Below, piece by piece: positions 5,246 through 13,816 of a DNA stretch of 23,281 bases. The stretch's first letter is position 1. The number at the start of each line of letters is the position of its first letter. Under the pieces are notes generated by a model that saw only the letters and a list, made by a program, of their open reading frames with translations, was not told the origin of the DNA and searched no databases. Location: positions 1-23,281 of the IMG/VR virus record IMGVR_UViG_3300028608_000082. One strand, written 5' to 3'. The position numbers and the translations under genes were made by a program. This stretch comes from a virus.

Positions 5246-6969
5246 TGACCAAATCTGCCCACCCCAACGTCGACAAGGCGACGGCGTGGGGTCGGTCATT
5301 GCTCCGCGGGAAGGTCCCGGCATGCCGCTACATCCACCAGGCGGTGCAGCGTCACTTCGATGACCTCGCCTCCAGCCGTAAACGCGGTTTTCGCTTCAAA
5401 TTCGATCCGGCCAAGGCTGAGAAAAAGCTCAAGCTGATGCAGTTGCTGCCGCACACAAAAGGCGAGTGGGCGTTCAAGCGTCAGCTAATCACACTTGAAC
5501 CATGGCAATTATTCGGCCTGGCAGTGACGTTCGGCTGGGTCAAGAAGAAGGGTGGCCACCGCCGGTTCCGCGAAAGCTACTGGGAGGTGCCGCGCAAGAA
5601 TGGCAAGTCCGTGGTTGCGGGCGGCGTCGGCATAAGCATGTTCGTCGCCGACGGCGAGTTCGGTGCCGAAGTGTATGCCGGTGCAACCACCGAGAAGCAG
5701 GCGTGGGAAGTTTTTCGGCCTGCGAAGCTGATGGTCAGCAAGTCTCCAATGCTTATTCAGGCGGCTGGCATTGAGGTTAACGCCTCGAACATGAACATCC
5801 CGTCCGACTTCAGCCGCTTCGAGCCACTGATTGGCAACCCGGGCGACGGGGCTTCACCCAGCTGCGCCATCGTTGATGAATACCACGAACACCCAACGTC
5901 AGCCCAGTACGACACCATGCTCACTGGTATGGGCGCTCGACGACAGCCGCTGATGTTCATCATCACCACCGCCGGCGCCGATATCGAAGGACCCTGCTAC
6001 GACAAGCGCCGCCAGGTTATAGAGATGCTGGCCGGTACCGTGCCTGATGAAGAGTTGTTCGGCTGGATCTGGACCCTCGACGAGGGCGACGACTGGACCG
6101 ATCCGAAAATGCTGGTCAAGGCCAACCCCAACCATGGCGTCTCGGTATTTCAGGAATACCTCGAGAGTCAGCAGGCCAGGGCCATACGCTCGGCGCGGTT
6201 TGCGAACACCTTTAAAACGAAGCACCTGAACCTCTGGGTTAGCGCTAAATCCGGCTTCTTCAACATGGAGGACTGGAAATCGTGCGAAGACGCCACGCTC
6301 ACGCTCGAGCAGTTCGAGGGGCAGGAGTGGATTGCGGGCTTCGACTTGGCCCGCAAGCTGGACATGAACTCACGCGCTCGCCTGTTCTGGCGAGTGATTG
6401 ACGGGAAGATCCACTACTACAGTGTCGCACCGAAGTTCTGGGTTCCCTATGACACCGCGTACGACAGCGACAACAAGCGAATGTCCGAACGGTTCCAAGC
6501 CTGGATCAACTCCAAGCATTTGGAAATCACCGACGGCGCCGAGATCGATTACCGCGAAATCTTCGAAGACACCAAGGAAGCCAATCATCAAGCGCCGGTG
6601 CGCGAGTGCCCGATTGACCCACACGGTGCAACCGGCCTAAGCCACGACCTCGACGATGAAGGCTTCAACCCGATCACGATCACGCAGAACTACACCAACA
6701 TGTCCGATCCCATGAAGGAACTAGAGGCCGCGATCACTGCCGGCCGCTTCCATCACGATGGGCATCCGATCATGACCTGGTGCATCGCAAACGTGATCGG
6801 CAAAAACATGCCCGGCAATGACGATGTCGTGCGGCCAATCAAGCAGGGAGACGACAACAAGATTGACGGCGCCGTGGCTCTGATCATGTCCATAGGGCGG
6901 GTACTGGCGAGCGTCAGCGTCCCTGATACAAGCGGCTTCTACGAAAACCCAATCATGGTAGGAATCTAA
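5245..6969 (+). CDS. terL: Terminase large subunit, HK97-like
   Basis: This 574-aa packaging motor and nuclease pumps DNA into the prohead and cuts it at cos. The ATPase has a Walker A variant PRKNGKS (residues 116-122), Walker B CAIVDE (D211, E212) and the coupling motif TTAG (241-244). The RNase H-like nuclease begins around [11 protein letters not shown] with candidate metal ligand D367. It continues through CPIDPHG and ends with the C-terminal [14 protein letters not shown], which usually supplies the last acidic ligand. Length is normal for the family. The start overlaps terS by 1 nt and the stop overlaps the portal start by 1 nt (TAATG). Confidence 0.96.
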   Translation: MTKSAHPNVDKATAWGRSLLRGKVPACRYIHQAVQRHFDDLASSRKRGFRFKFDPAKAEKKLKLMQLLPHTKGEWAFKRQLITLEPWQLFGLAVTFGWVKKKGGHRRFRESYWEVPRKNGKSVVAGGVGISMFVADGEFGAEVYAGATTEKQAWEVFRPAKLMVSKSPMLIQAAGIEVNASNMNIPSDFSRFEPLIGNPGDGASPSCAIVDEYHEHPTSAQYDTMLTGMGARRQPLMFIITTAGADIEGPCYDKRRQVIEMLAGTVPDEELFGWIWTLDEGDDWTDPKMLVKANPNHGVSVFQEYLESQQARAIRSARFANTFKTKHLNLWVSAKSGFFNMEDWKSCEDATLTLEQFEGQEWIAGFDLARKLDMNSRARLFWRVIDGKIHYYSVAPKFWVPYDTAYDSDNKRMSERFQAWINSKHLEITDGAEIDYREIFEDTKEANHQAPVRECPIDPHGATGLSHDLDDEGFNPITITQNYTNMSDPMKELEAAITAGRFHHDGHPIMTWCIANVIGKNMPGNDDVVRPIKQGDDNKIDGAVALIMSIGRVLASVSVPDTSGFYENPIMVGI

Positions 6970-8267
6970 TGGCGCGCGAAAAGAAGCCTGGGCGGGTCAG
7001 ATCTGCCTTACAAAATTGGCTTGGCGTGCCAGTCGGTCTCAACGACAAAGCGTTTTGGCAGGAGTGGTTTGGCACGTCCGCCAGTGGCCAGGTAGTGACT
7101 GTCGACAAGGCCCTCCAGTTGTCAGCGGTCTGGTCCTGTGTCCGCTTGCTGTCAGAGACCGTATCGACGCTTCCGCTGAGGCTGTACGAACGTGGGGCGA
7201 ATGGTGAGCGTGTCGCAGCCACGAATCACCCGCTCTATGACATCCTCACAAAACGCCCGAACGCTGAAATGACGCCGGGCCGCTTCATGCTCATGGTTGT
7301 GGCAAGTATCTGCTTGCGCGGCAATGCATTCGTGGAAAAAAAGCGTGTTGGCACACGAATCGTTGCGCTCAACCCTTTGCTCCCGCAGCTAATGACCGTC
7401 AAACGTCTTGACTCAGGCAGGCTCGAATACAAGTACAACCTTGACGGCAAGCCCCGGGTGATCCGTGAGGATGATCTTATGCACATCCGAGGCTTCGGTC
7501 TGGATGGGGTTTGCGGAATGCTGCCGGTATCAACTGGCAAAGAGATCATGGGCGCGGCAATTTCCGCCGAGGAAGCGGCGGCCAAGGTGTTTGCCCAGGG
7601 CATGCAGGCTTCCGGAATATTGAGCAGTGACACCGCTTTAAAGCCGGAACAGCGAGAGCAGCTTCGATCGAGCCTTCAGGCGTTCATGGGTTCGAAGAAT
7701 GCCGGCAAAATCATGGTGGCTGAAGCCGGTCTGAAGTACCAGGGCATCACCATGAACCCTGAAGCCGCGCAGATGCTGGAATCCAGAGCCTACGGCATCG
7801 AAGAGGTTTGTCGTTGGTTCCGGGTGCCTCCGTTCATGGTCGGCCATATGGACAAGCAGAGCAGTTGGGCATCGAGTGTAGAGGGCCAGAACCTGCAATT
7901 TCTGACCAACTGCCTGCGGCCCTTGCTGGAGAACATTGAGCAGGAGATCGGACGGTGCCTGCTGGAACGTGATGACCGCTACTTTGCGGAATTCGCGGTT
8001 GAGGGTCTGCTACGCGCCGACAGCCAGGGGCGGGCGAGCTACTACAACATCTGTTTGCAAAATGGCTGGATGAGCCGTAACGAGGTGCGGCGGCTTGAAA
8101 ATCTGCCGCCCATTCCGGGCGGAGACGTTTACACCGTGCAATCGAACCTGTTGCCCATTGAGCAGCTTGGACAAGGAGCAGATAGCGGCGAGCGAGTCCG
8201 GGCCGCGCTGTCCGACTGGCTCAACCCAACCGATAAAGGCCGATCCCCCGGCAGCTCTGGAGACTGA
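6969..8267 (+). CDS. Portal protein, HK97 family
   Basis: This 432-aa portal subunit forms the dodecameric ring at one capsid vertex through which DNA enters and leaves. Family landmarks are VDKALQLSAVWSCVRLLSET near the N-terminus, the MHIRGFGLDG stretch, the FRVPPFMVG motif around residue 287 and the C-terminal GWMSRNEVRRLENLPP segment. The gene starts on the terL stop (TAATG) and is followed after 3 nt by the protease gene, giving the standard terminase-portal-protease-capsid order. Length is typical. The last 35 residues are polar and poorly conserved-looking, as usual in this family. Confidence 0.96.
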   Translation: MAREKKPGRVRSALQNWLGVPVGLNDKAFWQEWFGTSASGQVVTVDKALQLSAVWSCVRLLSETVSTLPLRLYERGANGERVAATNHPLYDILTKRPNAEMTPGRFMLMVVASICLRGNAFVEKKRVGTRIVALNPLLPQLMTVKRLDSGRLEYKYNLDGKPRVIREDDLMHIRGFGLDGVCGMLPVSTGKEIMGAAISAEEAAAKVFAQGMQASGILSSDTALKPEQREQLRSSLQAFMGSKNAGKIMVAEAGLKYQGITMNPEAAQMLESRAYGIEEVCRWFRVPPFMVGHMDKQSSWASSVEGQNLQFLTNCLRPLLENIEQEIGRCLLERDDRYFAEFAVEGLLRADSQGRASYYNICLQNGWMSRNEVRRLENLPPIPGGDVYTVQSNLLPIEQLGQGADSGERVRAALSDWLNPTDKGRSPGSSGD

Positions 8268-8270
8268 CCC

Positions 8271-9143
8271 ATGACAATTCGTAGCCTTCCGGCAGCGCCG
8301 GCGGGTCGCCCGTGCGCGGGCGTTTCCTTCGATCTGATGCCCCAGGCAATGGAGCGCTGGAATTCAACCATCCAGGCTGCTGACGAGGATGCCAAGAACA
8401 CCATATCCATGCTCGACGCGATTGGCTTCGATCCTTGGTCGGGGGAGGGCGTTACTGCCAAGCGTATTTCAGCGGCCCTACGCAACATGAACGGCGCTGA
8501 TGTCACCGTGAACATGAATTCCCCTGGTGGCGACATGTTCGAGGGGTTGGCGATCTACAACATCCTTCGAGAGTACAAGGGGCACGTGACGGTGAAGGTT
8601 CTCGGCCTTGCCGCCTCCGCAGCATCAATTATTGCTATGGCCGCTGATGACCTGCAGGTAGCGCGATCTGGCTTTCTGATGATCCACAACGGCTGGACTA
8701 TCGCCGCAGGCAATCGCCATCAATTCCGTGAAGTCGCGGACATGATGGAGCCCTTCGACGCTGCCATGGGCGATATCTATTCAGCCCGCACTGGCAGCGA
8801 TCTGAAGGCGATGCAAAAGCTGATGGATGCGGAAACGTGGATCGGCGGCTCTGCTGCCATTGAGCAAGGCTTCGCTGATTCTCTTCTCGAGTCCGACTCC
8901 ATCAAAGAAGGCACCAAGGCACAAATTGGCCTGATCGCTGCCCGAAAGCTCGACCTGATCCTAGCTAAGCAGGGCATGCCCCGTAGCGAGCGACGGTCAC
9001 TCATTCAAGAAATCAAGTCCGGCACGCCTTGCGCTGCCGAGCACGGTACGCAAGACGCTGCCGACAACCTGGCCAATCTGGCCGAACCAATCGCCGAACT
9101 GGAACGAGCGCTCGCTCGGTTCTCGGCAGCCGCTACCAATTAA
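8271..9143 (+). CDS. ClpP-like prohead maturation protease
   Basis: This 290-aa serine protease of the ClpP/crotonase fold cleaves the capsid delta domain during prohead maturation. Visible motifs are MNSPGGDMFEG (83-92) for the oxyanion loop, the nucleophile region GLAASAAS with S116, and MIHN with H139. The third catalytic residue probably lies among D163, D168 and neighbours. The C-terminal 80 residues are polar and may bind scaffold or self-cleave. It begins 3 nt after the portal stop and precedes the capsid gene, which carries a coiled-coil delta domain and no separate scaffold gene. That is the usual HK97-type arrangement. Confidence 0.94.
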   Translation: MTIRSLPAAPAGRPCAGVSFDLMPQAMERWNSTIQAADEDAKNTISMLDAIGFDPWSGEGVTAKRISAALRNMNGADVTVNMNSPGGDMFEGLAIYNILREYKGHVTVKVLGLAASAASIIAMAADDLQVARSGFLMIHNGWTIAAGNRHQFREVADMMEPFDAAMGDIYSARTGSDLKAMQKLMDAETWIGGSAAIEQGFADSLLESDSIKEGTKAQIGLIAARKLDLILAKQGMPRSERRSLIQEIKSGTPCAAEHGTQDAADNLANLAEPIAELERALARFSAAATN

Positions 9144-9155
9144 GGAAACGAAACC

Positions 9156-10364
9156 ATGTCCGACCAAGCCCAGTTGCTTGCCAAAATGAGCGCCGAGCTC
9201 GAAAAGGCTTCCAGTGATTTCAGCGCGAAAGCCGAAGCCGCGCTCGGTGAAGCAAAAAAGGCAGGCACTTTGTCTGCTGAAACCAAAGCCGCTGTCGACG
9301 AGATGGCTCTCAAGTTCAACACCCTGACCGAAGCTGAGAAGCAGCTGAAGGCCCAACTCGGCGAGCTGGAGCAGGAGTTCGCACGTATCCCTACCCAGGC
9401 CGCTACTTCTCAGCGCGAGACGCTGGGCGGTACCGTCATCAAAAGCGAAGCCCTCGCTGAGTTTGCCAAAAGCATTCAAGGCAACCGCCGCGTCAGCGTT
9501 CCGGTTAACGCTGCGCTGCTGAGCACTGGTGTTGCCGAAGGCGTAGTTGAGCCTCAGCGCCTGCCAGGCATCGACGTGATGCCAAAGCAACGTCTGTTCA
9601 TCCGCGACTTGATTGCGCCAGGCCGTACTACCTCCCCGGCGATCTTCTGGGTTCAGCAAACCGGCTTCACCAACGCCGCCCGTGTGGTTGCTGAAAACAC
9701 CGCCAAGCCGTACAGCGATATCCAGTTCGATACCAAGATCACGCCGGTGACCACCATCGCGCATATGTTCAAGGCGTCGAAGCAGATACTGGACGACTTT
9801 GCACAACTGCAGTCGACCATCGACGCCGAAATGCGCTACGGCCTGAAGTACGCTGAGGAGTCGGAGATCCTGTTCGGTGACGGCACCGGTGTGCACCTGC
9901 ACGGTATCGTGCCGCAGGCCCAAGCCTACTCGGCTGCCTTCGAGCCTGACGCAATGACCCAGATCGACCAGCTGCGCCTGGCCATGCTCCAGTCTCAACT
10001 GGCACGTCTGCCGGCCAGTGGGCACGTTCTTCACTTCACTGACTGGGCCAAGATCGAGCTGACCAAGGACACCCTGGGTCGTTACATCATCGGTAACCCG
10101 CTGAGCCTCGCCGGGCCTACGCTGTGGGGTTTGCCAGTTGTTGCAACTGAGCTGGCAGCGTTCCTCGGCAAGTTCCTCACCGGTGCCTTCCAGACCGGCG
10201 CTCAGATCTTCGATCGCGAAGATGCCAACGTGGTGATCTCCACTGAGAACGCTGACGACTTCGAGAAGAACATGATCTCGATCCGTTGCGAAGAGCGGCT
10301 GGCTCTGGCGGTCAAGCGTCCGGAAGCGTTCATCTACGGCACTTTCGCCACTCCAACCCCTTGA
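9156..10364 (+). CDS. Major capsid protein, HK97 fold, with N-terminal delta domain
   Basis: This 402-aa major capsid protein builds the icosahedral head. Residues about 4-78 form an Ala/Lys/Glu-rich coiled coil, the scaffold-like delta domain that the protease should remove. The HK97 fold follows: ATSPAIFWVQQTGFTN and VAENTAKPYSD around 160-185, KASKQILDDFAQLQSTID near 210, TLWGLPVVATELA near 325 and the C-terminal EERLALAVKRPEAFIYGTF. The layout matches HK97 gp5 (DRxDAxVxVSTExxDxFxKNM, EERLALA). Whether it crosslinks like HK97 cannot be judged by eye. An AAGGAAACG ribosome binding site precedes ATG 9156, 12 nt after the protease stop. Confidence 0.96.
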   Translation: MSDQAQLLAKMSAELEKASSDFSAKAEAALGEAKKAGTLSAETKAAVDEMALKFNTLTEAEKQLKAQLGELEQEFARIPTQAATSQRETLGGTVIKSEALAEFAKSIQGNRRVSVPVNAALLSTGVAEGVVEPQRLPGIDVMPKQRLFIRDLIAPGRTTSPAIFWVQQTGFTNAARVVAENTAKPYSDIQFDTKITPVTTIAHMFKASKQILDDFAQLQSTIDAEMRYGLKYAEESEILFGDGTGVHLHGIVPQAQAYSAAFEPDAMTQIDQLRLAMLQSQLARLPASGHVLHFTDWAKIELTKDTLGRYIIGNPLSLAGPTLWGLPVVATELAAFLGKFLTGAFQTGAQIFDREDANVVISTENADDFEKNMISIRCEERLALAVKRPEAFIYGTFATPTP

Positions 10365-10371
10365 TGTAGCA

Positions 10372-10392
10372 GGGCCGCCCGAGCGGCGGCCC
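10372..10392 (+). promoter_or_regulatory. GC-only hairpin after the capsid gene
   Basis: GGGCCGCC (10372-10379) pairs perfectly with GGCGGCCC (10385-10392) over a CGAGC loop. There is no T tract, and it is followed directly by the CCGGAGG ribosome binding site of the next gene. It is more likely an mRNA stabiliser or processing barrier that favours high capsid expression than an intrinsic terminator. Confidence 0.55.
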
Positions 10393-10405
10393 TCCGGAGG
10401 CCGAA

Positions 10406-10663
10406 ATGAAATTGAAGACCCTCAAACCGCTGTACCTCGGCGGCAAGACTCTGGTCGAAGGCACCTCGTTTTTGACCGGGGAGCAGCACGGGCGGCAGTT
10501 GCTTCAGAAAGGCTATGCCGAACTCGACGATGGCAAGGATGCGGCGGCGGTGGATCTGACCGACTCTGAAGCCGAACCAACACCCATGACCTCCACCAGT
10601 GTGGTTGCGGATCCCAAGCCTGGTACCAAGTCGAAGACCACCGAAAAGAAAAAGGCTGACTGA
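10406..10663 (+). CDS. Small head-region accessory protein, function unknown
   Basis: This 85-aa protein has a short folded-looking N-terminus (LKPLYLGGKTLVEGTSFLTGE, LLQKGYAEL) of the type often found between the capsid and connector genes. A long disordered Thr/Pro/Lys-rich tail follows and ends in KKKAD. CCGGAGG lies 6 nt upstream of ATG 10406. The stop is 2 nt before the start of the gp6-like gene. Small proteins at this position are sometimes head decoration or connector accessories; no catalytic motif is visible and I do not assign a function. Confidence 0.75.
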   Translation: MKLKTLKPLYLGGKTLVEGTSFLTGEQHGRQLLQKGYAELDDGKDAAAVDLTDSEAEPTPMTSTSVVADPKPGTKSKTTEKKKAD

Positions 10664-10665
10664 GC

Positions 10666-11142
10666 ATGAGCGTGATCGACATTGAACTAGCGATGAAGCA
10701 TTTGCTGGCAGAGCCGGAAGATCAAGTGCTGGTGCAGGCTCAGCTCGATGCTGCCGAAGAGGCCGCCCAGCAGTTCCTTCAGCGACGGTTCTTTGTCGAT
10801 CAGGCCGCTGTGAATGCGGCAAAGTCTGAAACTGTCCAACGCACCCGCGCCGCACGCGACGTTTATGCCGCAGCGATAGCGGTTGCCGATCTACCCGATA
10901 ACCATGAATTCCGCTGTCGACTGCTCGAGCAGGCAAGGCAATCACTCGCTGACACTTATGAGTCTATCGATATGGACGACTACGCCATTGTGGTGAACGC
11001 AGCGATCACGGCGGCCTGTCTGCTGAAGCTGGGTCACCTGTTTGCGAACCGCGAAGAAGTGGTGACCGGAACCATTGCTACAGAATTGCCGCTGGCCTCC
11101 AAGTCTCTGCTGATGCCGTATCGCATCCGGCTGGGTGTCTAA
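10666..11142 (+). CDS. gp6-like head-tail connector (adaptor) protein
   Basis: This 158-aa protein fits the HK97 gp6/gp15-like connector family, which forms a ring below the portal. It is mostly helical: the N-terminal IDIELAMKHLLAEPEDQ and AAEEAAQQFLQRRFF helices match the LKxHLRVDxxxEDxLI...AAExYxxxxxxR pattern, and a C-terminal segment ends in LLMPYRIRLGV. Residues 45-90 form an insert with RAARDVYAAAIAVADLP that is longer than in small family members. It sits between the capsid block and the head closure gene, with a 1-nt stop-start overlap (TAATG at 11140-11144). Confidence 0.83.
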   Translation: MSVIDIELAMKHLLAEPEDQVLVQAQLDAAEEAAQQFLQRRFFVDQAAVNAAKSETVQRTRAARDVYAAAIAVADLPDNHEFRCRLLEQARQSLADTYESIDMDDYAIVVNAAITAACLLKLGHLFANREEVVTGTIATELPLASKSLLMPYRIRLGV

Positions 11143-11480
11143 TGCAAGCCGGCCGATTGCGACAGCGCATCACCTTCCAAGCGCCCGGCCTGACCCAAGA
11201 CCCGGTCACCGGCGAAGAGATCAAGGGCTGGACGACGGTGTGGGACAAGGTTCCTGCCTCAGTCGAACCGCTCAGCGCGCGCGACCTGATCGCGGCGCAG
11301 GCCGGTCAGTCCGAGGCATCGGCCCGCATGGTCATTCGGTATCGAGCCGGCGTGCTGCCAACGATGCGCATTCTTCACCGGGGCGATGTTTACAATATCC
11401 AAGGCCCGCCGCTTCCTGATCCTGAATCGGGCCTTGAGTACCTCACGATTCTGGTGGCGAAGGGGGTGAATGATGGCTGA
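11142..11480 (+). CDS. Head closure (head-tail joining) protein
   Basis: This 112-aa protein matches the Phage_H_T_join / SPP1 gp16-like stopper family. It begins with MQAGRLRQRITFQ, the usual MxaGxLxxRVtiq start, followed by DPVTGEEIKGWTTVWDKVPASVEPL, in which the WxxVxxxxAxIxpL pattern is clear. A beta-rich C-terminus follows: MVIRYRAGVLPTMRI, GDVYNIQGP and LEYLTILVAKG. It caps the filled head and docks the tail. It starts on the connector stop and its own stop overlaps the next gene by 11 nt. Confidence 0.9.
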   Translation: MQAGRLRQRITFQAPGLTQDPVTGEEIKGWTTVWDKVPASVEPLSARDLIAAQAGQSEASARMVIRYRAGVLPTMRILHRGDVYNIQGPPLPDPESGLEYLTILVAKGVNDG

Positions 11481-11958
11481 AAGCATTGAGTTCAGCTTGA
11501 TTGGCATCGATTCGCTCATTGGCAAGCTCCAGTCCGTCAACTATGACGTCAAGCGCAAAGGTGGCCGTTCGGCACTCCGCCGGGCTGCGCAACTCGTTGC
11601 GGACAAAGCCCGTGAAGGTGCTGCTCGCCTCGATGACAAGGAAACCGGCAGGTCCATTGCACAGAACATCGCTGTACGTTGGAACGGTCGCCGATTCAGG
11701 GCCACCGGCGACCTCGCATTTCGCATCGGTGTTCTGCACGGCGCTGTGCTGAAGGACGGCGGGGACAAGGCTGAAAATGCTCCAACCCCGCACTGGCGTT
11801 TGCTGGAGTTCGGTACGGAAAGAATCCGGGCTCAGCCGTTCATGCGTACCGCCCTTGCCGACAACATCAGCGCAGTGACCGACGAATTCTTGAGTCAGTA
11901 TGAGAAAGCCATTGACCGAGCGATTCGCCGTGCGCAGAAAGCGCGAGGATTGAACTGA
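11470..11958 (+). CDS. HK97 gp10-like tail-joining protein
   Basis: This 162-aa protein belongs to the HK97 gp10 family of neck/tail-completion proteins. It starts with IEFSLIGIDSLIGKLQSV, then a KRKGGRSALRRAAQLVADKAREGA helix, a beta region (WNGRRFRATGDLAFRIGVLH), and the diagnostic HWRLLEFGTERIRAQPFMRTAL segment that matches the YaxflEfGTxxmxAqPFmrpA pattern. The adjacent ATGATG gives two possible starts, 11470 or 11473, which differ by one residue. It overlaps the head closure gene and starts the next gene on its own stop (TGATGA at 11956-11961). Confidence 0.9.
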   Translation: MMAESIEFSLIGIDSLIGKLQSVNYDVKRKGGRSALRRAAQLVADKAREGAARLDDKETGRSIAQNIAVRWNGRRFRATGDLAFRIGVLHGAVLKDGGDKAENAPTPHWRLLEFGTERIRAQPFMRTALADNISAVTDEFLSQYEKAIDRAIRRAQKARGLN

Positions 11959-12326
11959 TGAATACGGCGCCAATTTTCGCGGTGTGTGCCGCCGACGCGG
12001 CGGTAACCACTGTACTCGGCATTCAACCAACGCGTCTTTATCCGTTCGGCGAGGCGCCCGAAGGCGTAGTCAAGCCATACGCGGTGTGGCAACTCCTGAC
12101 CGGTTCGCCAGACAATTACCTGTCGGGCAGACCGGACATCGACGGTTACACGCTTCAGGTCGATGTGTATGCCACCACGGCAAGTGATGCCAGGTCTGTG
12201 ACTCAGGCGATCACTCGCGCGATTGAACTGAAAGCCAATGTCACCCGCTGGGGTGGGGAAACGAAAGACAGTGCGACAAAGCTCTACCGGTCGAGCTTCG
12301 ACATCGACTGGCTTGTACCCAGATAG
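11958..12326 (+). CDS. Tail terminator / completion protein (DUF3168-like)
   Basis: This 122-aa protein of the DUF3168 type corresponds to lambda gpU-class tail terminators. These cap the tail tube and connect it to the head. Recognisable features are the early [21 protein letters not shown], then [21 protein letters not shown], then [24 protein letters not shown], and the C-terminal [13 protein letters not shown]. The start overlaps the gp10-like stop by 1 nt. A strong terminator follows 17 nt after its stop, so it is the last gene of the head operon. Confidence 0.87.
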   Translation: MNTAPIFAVCAADAAVTTVLGIQPTRLYPFGEAPEGVVKPYAVWQLLTGSPDNYLSGRPDIDGYTLQVDVYATTASDARSVTQAITRAIELKANVTRWGGETKDSATKLYRSSFDIDWLVPR

Positions 12327-12343
12327 CAAAACACCAATCCCGG

Positions 12344-12365
12344 CCCGCCTTGTGCGGGTTTTTTT
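12344..12365 (+). terminator. Rho-independent terminator between head and tail genes
   Basis: CCCGC (12344-12348) pairs with GCGGG (12354-12358) over CTTGT and runs into seven T (12359-12365). It separates the tail terminator gene from the tube gene and could raise the ratio of head to tail mRNA, or act as an attenuator under antitermination. Confidence 0.85.
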
Positions 12366-12388
12366 ATGCCCGACATTTGGAGAACGCC

Positions 12389-13123
12389 ATGTCGATCCTT
12401 TCCCAAGGAACCCAGATTTTTGCTCTCGTGCCATCGGTTGCAAACCCGGCCGTCTTCGAGGTCCTCGAAATCGAATGCGCCACCGCTTTCACCCCAGGTG
12501 GCAACCCTGCCGACCAGATCGAAACCACCTGTCTCAGCGAGAAGGTTCGGACCTACATGCGCGGGCTGCGTACTCCCGGCCAAGCATCGTTGACGCTGAA
12601 CGCAGATCCTCGCAACACCTCCCACGTACGGCTTCATCAACTGTCTGAAGATGACAGCATCGAAAACATTCACTGGGCTGTTGGTTGGTCCGACGGCACC
12701 GGTATCGTTCCCACCGTCGCTGCTGCGGGCGCCCTGGCTGCAATCAGCCTGACTGCTGGAGGCACTGGCTACACAACTGCTCCGACCGTGGCGATCACTG
12801 GTGGTGGCGGTACCGGCGCTACCGCAACTGCGACCATCAGCGGTGGAGCGGTGACCGGCATCAACATTACCAATCCTGGCTCCGGTTACACCTCTACGCC
12901 GACCATCGCGCTCACTGGCGGTGCCGGCTCTGGCGCGACGGCCACTGCTGAGGTGGCCGACAGTGACGACTTCGTTCTGCCCAACACTCGCACCTGGTAC
13001 GTATTCGACGGCTATGTCTCCGACTTCCCGTTCGATTTCTCCGCGAACACCGTGGTTACCACGGCAGCAACAATTCAGCGTTCGGGCGGCTCCGCCTGGA
13101 TTCGCAAAACCACGAACGTTTAA
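12389..13123 (+). CDS. Major tail tube protein with an inserted Gly-rich repeat domain
   Basis: This 244-aa tail tube subunit stacks as hexamers around the tape measure. The start at ATG 12389 has GGAG about 8 nt upstream; the longer frame from 12350 reads through the terminator and is rejected. The tube core shows [32 protein letters not shown] and, at the end, [18 protein letters not shown] and [14 protein letters not shown]. Between them, about residues 113-190 carry two tandem copies of a GYTxxPTxxxTGGxGxGATATA motif, an extra surface domain absent from simpler tube proteins. This kind of repeat appears in several virion proteins and may coat the tail. It is the first gene after the terminator at 12344. 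Confidence 0.9.
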   Translation: MSILSQGTQIFALVPSVANPAVFEVLEIECATAFTPGGNPADQIETTCLSEKVRTYMRGLRTPGQASLTLNADPRNTSHVRLHQLSEDDSIENIHWAVGWSDGTGIVPTVAAAGALAAISLTAGGTGYTTAPTVAITGGGGTGATATATISGGAVTGINITNPGSGYTSTPTIALTGGAGSGATATAEVADSDDFVLPNTRTWYVFDGYVSDFPFDFSANTVVTTAATIQRSGGSAWIRKTTNV

Positions 13124-13132
13124 GGCGCCGAT

Positions 13133-13558
13133 ATGCAGCTGAGTATCAAGTCATTGATGGAGAACGGGGCGTTCACCGGACGTCCCGTTGAGAAAGAAAT
13201 CGTCTGGGTCCAAAACGGCACCGAACTGAAGGCAACTGTCTTCGTTCGGCCGCTGGGGTATCGGTCTGCTGTCAGCGACGTGCTTTCGTCGTTGGGCAAG
13301 CTGGACGGGGCGGCTGGGCGAATTGCTGCGTGCATCTGCGACGAAGCTGGCGTTCCGGTTTTCACCGTGGGCGACATCACCGGTGAGGCTGATCCGGCGC
13401 GCGGCGAGCTGAACAGTGAGCTTTCCAAAGTGTTGCTCTCTGCCATCGGCGAGGTAACGCAGATGGGAAAGACGAAGAGCTCACCGACACCGACGAGCTC
13501 TGGCACGAAATCGCGATCTCGATCGGCGCCACGATTGCGGAAGCCCAAGAGCGCGTAA
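13133..13558 (+). CDS. G: Tail assembly chaperone G-like protein (unshifted product)
   Basis: This 141-aa protein, almost the length of lambda gpG (140 aa), is made by translation without frameshifting. The first 113 residues (MQLSIKSLMENGAFTG, EIVWVQNGTELKATVFVRPL, IGEVTQMGK) are shared with the frameshifted GT product. The remaining 28 are a Ser/Thr/Pro/Lys-rich tail of the kind produced by out-of-frame reading. G and GT bind the tape measure and recruit tube subunits during tail assembly and are absent from the virion. It lies between the tube and tape measure genes, as in lambda. Confidence 0.9.
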   Translation: MQLSIKSLMENGAFTGRPVEKEIVWVQNGTELKATVFVRPLGYRSAVSDVLSSLGKLDGAAGRIAACICDEAGVPVFTVGDITGEADPARGELNSELSKVLLSAIGEVTQMGKTKSSPTPTSSGTKSRSRSAPRLRKPKSA

Positions 13559-13767
13559 GCCTCACTGAGTTCCGGAGTTGGGCGCGGTACCGCGCCAAGC
13601 GCGGCTCGCTCAACGTCGGAATGAGGATCGAATATGGCACGGCAATGCTGGCCAGCCTCTATGCAAACACCCATACCAAGAGCGGTGGTTTCACCGTCGT
13701 TGACTTCATGCCGCACGAATCAGAGCGCCCGGTAACTCTCGAAGAGGCGATGAAGTCCTGGGGTTGA
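13133..13767 (+). CDS. GT: GT-like tail chaperone made by -1 ribosomal frameshift
   Basis: The fusion joins 13133-13471 to 13471-13767 and would be 211 aa. After the slip the frame reads DEELTDTDELWHEIAIS and continues through FRSWARYRAKRGSLNVGMR, a plausible gpT-type domain, to a stop at 13765-13767. There is no start codon of its own at the frame junction, so frameshifting is the natural way to express this 98-codon extension. In lambda the T domain contacts the tube protein while G holds the tape measure. The gene ends 49 nt before the tape measure start. Confidence 0.9.
13465..13501 (+). promoter_or_regulatory. Programmed -1 frameshift site: slippery heptamer plus stem-loop
   Basis: GGGAAAG (13465-13471) lies in the phase G GGA AAG, the X XXY YYZ slip form, and is the same heptamer used in the lambda G/GT gene. 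Four nt later, AGAGCTC (13476-13482) pairs with GAGCTCT (13495-13501) over a 12-nt loop holding a direct repeat ACCGAC. The stem is a likely stimulatory element. Confidence 0.92.
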
Positions 13768-13816
13768 GCGAAGTCCTTTCGTAAGCCCGAACGGGTGGTG
13801 TCACTTGGAGTTATAA

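Noticed and set aside
8997-10034. 345-aa open frame on the - strand
   Set aside because: It lies antisense to the capsid gene, whose frame has clear HK97 homology. It has no ribosome binding site and its composition is that of a high-GC shadow frame.
12350-12388. Upstream extension of the tail tube frame
   Set aside because: It starts within the terminator hairpin; ATG 12389 has a proper ribosome binding site.
13558-13767. Treating the G/GT junction as a sequencing error or pseudogene
   Set aside because: The slip heptamer is in exact phase and the gene order matches lambda G/GT, so programmed frameshifting explains it better.
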